Shown here in pieces: positions 61,757-64,000 of a stretch of DNA of 64,000 nt. The notes beneath the pieces were generated by a model. That model had not been told where the DNA came from. It ran no database searches and worked only from the letters and a program-made list of their open reading frames with translations. How positions within the stretch are numbered: position 1 is the stretch's first letter; the number at the start of each line of letters is the position of its first letter. Made by a program: the position numbers and the translations under genes. The DNA is from Psychrosphaera haliotis (lineage in GTDB: Bacteria > Pseudomonadota > Gammaproteobacteria > Enterobacterales > Alteromonadaceae), in contig NZ_WOCD01000005.1 in NCBI RefSeq assembly GCF_009728465.1, forward strand, positions 1 through 64,000, written 5' to 3'.

Positions 61757-64000
61757 TTAGCTTAACTTACCGTGACATTGTTTATATTTTTTACCTGAAC
61801 CACAAGGACAAGGGTCATTACGGCCAACTTTAACTCGGCTGCTTACATTAACTTCTGTTTTTTCTTCAGAGGCTAACTGATTTGACGACTCGTGCTGGAA
61901 CTCAAGGTCTGCAGCTTCTGCTTGTCTACGCTGTTCTTCAACGGCTTCAACATCTTCTTCCGCTTTAACTTGAACTCGACAAAGAACTTTAATTACTTCA
62001 ATTTTAAGCTGCTCTAACATTGTGCTAAATAGCTCAAACGATTCGCGCTTATATTCTTGTTTAGGGTTCTTTTGGGCATAACCACGTAAGTGAATACCTT
62101 GACGAAGGTGATCCATAGCAGCTAAATGCTCTTTCCAGTGTTGGTCTAAGCTTTGAAGCATAACCGCTTTTTCAAAGTGGCGAATAACTTCAGCGCCAAC
62201 ATGCTGTTCTTTTTCAGCATACATAGCGTCAATTTCTTCGCTAATACGTTGCTTCAGCGTTTCTTCGTGTAGATTCTTGTCTTCTTCTAACCATTTACGC
62301 ACTGGCATATCAACGCCAAAGTCAGCTGATAACTGTTCTTCTAATGCTTCTAAGCTCCACATTTCTTCAAGAGAGTGCGGCGGGATATGACTATCAAGTA
62401 CTGTTGCAACTACGTCGCGACGAATGCTTTCAATCACTTCACCAATATCACCATCTTCAAGTAATTCATCACGCTGTGAGTAAATAACTTTACGCTGATC
62501 GTTAGCAACATCATCGTACTCAAGTAATTGCTTACGAATATCAAAGTTACGGGCTTCTACTTTGCGCTGTGCATTTTCAATGGCTTTGTTTACCCAAGGA
62601 TGCTCAATCGCTTCACCCTCTTCCATACCTAGCTTACGCATCATGCCAGTTACTCTGTCTGATGCGAATAAACGCATTAACGTATCTTCCATTGAAAGAT
62701 AGAAACGTGATGAACCTGCGTCACCTTGACGACCAGAACGACCACGTAACTGATTATCGATACGGCGAGATTCGTGACGTTCAGTACCAATAATATGTAA
62801 ACCACCCGCGGTGATTACATCATCATGGCGTTTTTTCCACTCAGATTTAATATGTTCAATCTGTTGGTCTGTTGGATTCTTAAGACGTGCAACTTCAGCA
62901 TTCCAGTTGCCACCTAAAACAATATCGGTACCACGACCGGCCATGTTAGTCGCAATTGTAACTGAGCCTGAACGACCAGCATCTTCAACAATTTGAGCTT
63001 CTTTTTCGTGCTGTTTTGCGTTTAATACCGAGTGTTTTATTTTATCTTTCTTCAGTAGCTGAGAAAGTAACTCTGAAGATTCAATAGAAACCGTACCTAC
63101 AAGTACAGGCTGGCCACGCTCTTGGCAGTCTTTAATATCGGTAATAATCGCACGATATTTTTCTAGCTGAGTTAGATAAACTAAATCAGTCATGTCATTA
63201 CGAACCATTGGTTTATTGGTTGGTATTACAACTGTATCTAGCCCATAAATTTGTTGGAATTCGAATGCTTCTGTATCAGCTGTACCCGTCATACCAGATA
63301 GCTTGTCGTACATTCTGAAGAAGTTCTGGAAAGTAATAGACGCTAAAGTTTGGTTTTCATTTTGAATTTTTACACCTTCTTTTGCTTCTACGGCTTGGTG
63401 TAAACCTTCAGACCAACGACGCCCTTCCATTGTACGACCGGTGTGTTCATCGATAATGACAACTTCGTCGCCGTTAACAATATAATCCACATCTTTTTGA
63501 TACATAATGTGAGCACGTAAAGCCGCATAAACATTATGTAGTAAAGGAATGTTAGTTGCACTGAATAGTGAATCATCTTCTGCAATCACACCCGCTTCAC
63601 GTAAAATTTCTTCTACACGGATTTGACCACGCTCAGTTAGATAAACTTGTTTAGACTTTTCATCGGCGGTGTAATCGCCATCGCCTTCAACACCTTCTTC
63701 GTCTTCTTTTTCTTGACGTTCAAGTAGCGGAACAATTTTATTAATTTCAATGTAAATCTCTGAATTATCTTCAGCAGGTCCAGAAATAATAAGCGGCGTA
63801 CGAGCTTCATCAATTAAGATTGAATCAACTTCATCAATTAAGGCAAAGTTAAGGCTTTTCTGAACACGTTCATCGGCACTGAATGCCATGTTGTCGCGCA
63901 GGTAATCAAAACCGAATTCGTTGTTGGTACCATACGTAATATCTGCTTGGTAAGCGGCTTTTTTCTCTTCGTGGTTCATTCCAGGAATGTTACAACCAAC
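61757..64000 (-). CDS. secA: Preprotein translocase ATPase SecA (N-terminal part outside the window)
   Basis: The window holds the C-terminal 748 codons or so of SecA; the frame is open to position 64000 ([27 protein letters not shown]) and needs about 150 more N-terminal residues. [38 protein letters not shown] and [15 protein letters not shown] are SecA motifs. The C-terminal zinc/SecB-binding motif [17 protein letters not shown] is complete. It drives Sec-dependent export at the inner membrane. Confidence 0.98.
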   Translation of the reverse strand, partial: VGCNIPGMNHEEKKAAYQADITYGTNNEFGFDYLRDNMAFSADERVQKSLNFALIDEVDSILIDEARTPLIISGPAEDNSEIYIEINKIVPLLERQEKEDEEGVEGDGDYTADEKSKQVYLTERGQIRVEEILREAGVIAEDDSLFSATNIPLLHNVYAALRAHIMYQKDVDYIVNGDEVVIIDEHTGRTMEGRRWSEGLHQAVEAKEGVKIQNENQTLASITFQNFFRMYDKLSGMTGTADTEAFEFQQIYGLDTVVIPTNKPMVRNDMTDLVYLTQLEKYRAIITDIKDCQERGQPVLVGTVSIESSELLSQLLKKDKIKHSVLNAKQHEKEAQIVEDAGRSGSVTIATNMAGRGTDIVLGGNWNAEVARLKNPTDQQIEHIKSEWKKRHDDVITAGGLHIIGTERHESRRIDNQLRGRSGRQGDAGSSRFYLSMEDTLMRLFASDRVTGMMRKLGMEEGEAIEHPWVNKAIENAQRKVEARNFDIRKQLLEYDDVANDQRKVIYSQRDELLEDGDIGEVIESIRRDVVATVLDSHIPPHSLEEMWSLEALEEQLSADFGVDMPVRKWLEEDKNLHEETLKQRISEEIDAMYAEKEQHVGAEVIRHFEKAVMLQSLDQHWKEHLAAMDHLRQGIHLRGYAQKNPKQEYKRESFELFSTMLEQLKIEVIKVLCRVQVKAEEDVEAVEEQRRQAEAADLEFQHESSNQLASEEKTEVNVSSRVKVGRNDPCPCGSGKKYKQCHGKLS

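Overview
The window is a piece of chromosome from a marine-type gammaproteobacterium, most likely order Alteromonadales (Colwelliaceae, Pseudoalteromonadaceae or Shewanellaceae). Evidence for this is the 16S sequence, the AT-leaning base composition, the gene orders dapB-carA-carB-greA, nadK-recN, glnE-ygiF, prfB-lysS, secA-mutT and mtnN-cobD-rhodanese, and DUF2959 and DUF2726 proteins. I cannot fix the genus by eye. There is no transposase, integrase, phage gene or CRISPR array, and most of the window is core genome.

Layout. 1-7444: two rRNA operons in tandem on the minus strand. The upstream operon is complete (16S, tRNA-Ile, tRNA-Ala, 23S, 5S). Of the next one only the promoters, leader and first 469 nt of 16S lie in the window. 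7699-9609: a GNAT acetyltransferase and an FAD amine-oxidase-type enzyme. 9662-16514 (minus): cnoX, then dapB-carA-carB-greA. 16662-21856: a DUF2959 lipoprotein, grpE and hrcA (heat shock), nadK and SOS-controlled recN. 21928-31939: a transglutaminase-like exported protein, a large hybrid histidine kinase, a PhoH/PIN ATPase, rapA and rluA. 32008-38382: a Fur-box-led iron cluster made of a cadherin-like/DUF4856 lipoprotein, an imelysin-family lipoprotein, a FecA-like TonB receptor and a fatty acid hydroxylase family membrane enzyme. 38502-42572: a Spo0M-like protein, a chemoreceptor and a TPR protein. 42677-50787 (minus): dnaJ, dnaK, glnE and a CYTH/CHAD triphosphatase. 50937-55553: DUF2726, mtnN, cobD/cbiB-like, rhodanese, L,D-transpeptidase and a thioredoxin-like lipoprotein. 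55573-58119 (minus): a TPR protein with a DesK/DesR-type two-component pair. 58336-64000 (minus): lysS, prfB, mutT and secA (N-terminal part outside the window).

Five genes are broken by what looks like one missing or extra base each in a short homopolymer: lysS, rapA, hrcA (N-terminus), the hybrid kinase, and the DUF4856 lipoprotein (twice). The second 16S copy carries the same kind of error at universally conserved positions. This pattern suggests sequence errors rather than real decay, so the genes are described as they would read once repaired. The prfB frameshift, in contrast, is the well-known programmed one.

The loci with most scope for new biology are the Fur-led DUF4856/imelysin/TonB/hydroxylase cluster, the TPR-DesK-DesR module with a perfect palindrome in front of it, and the GNAT/FAD-oxidase pair whose acetyltransferase ends in a four-cysteine tail. 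None of these is a clearly undescribed system on sequence reading alone.
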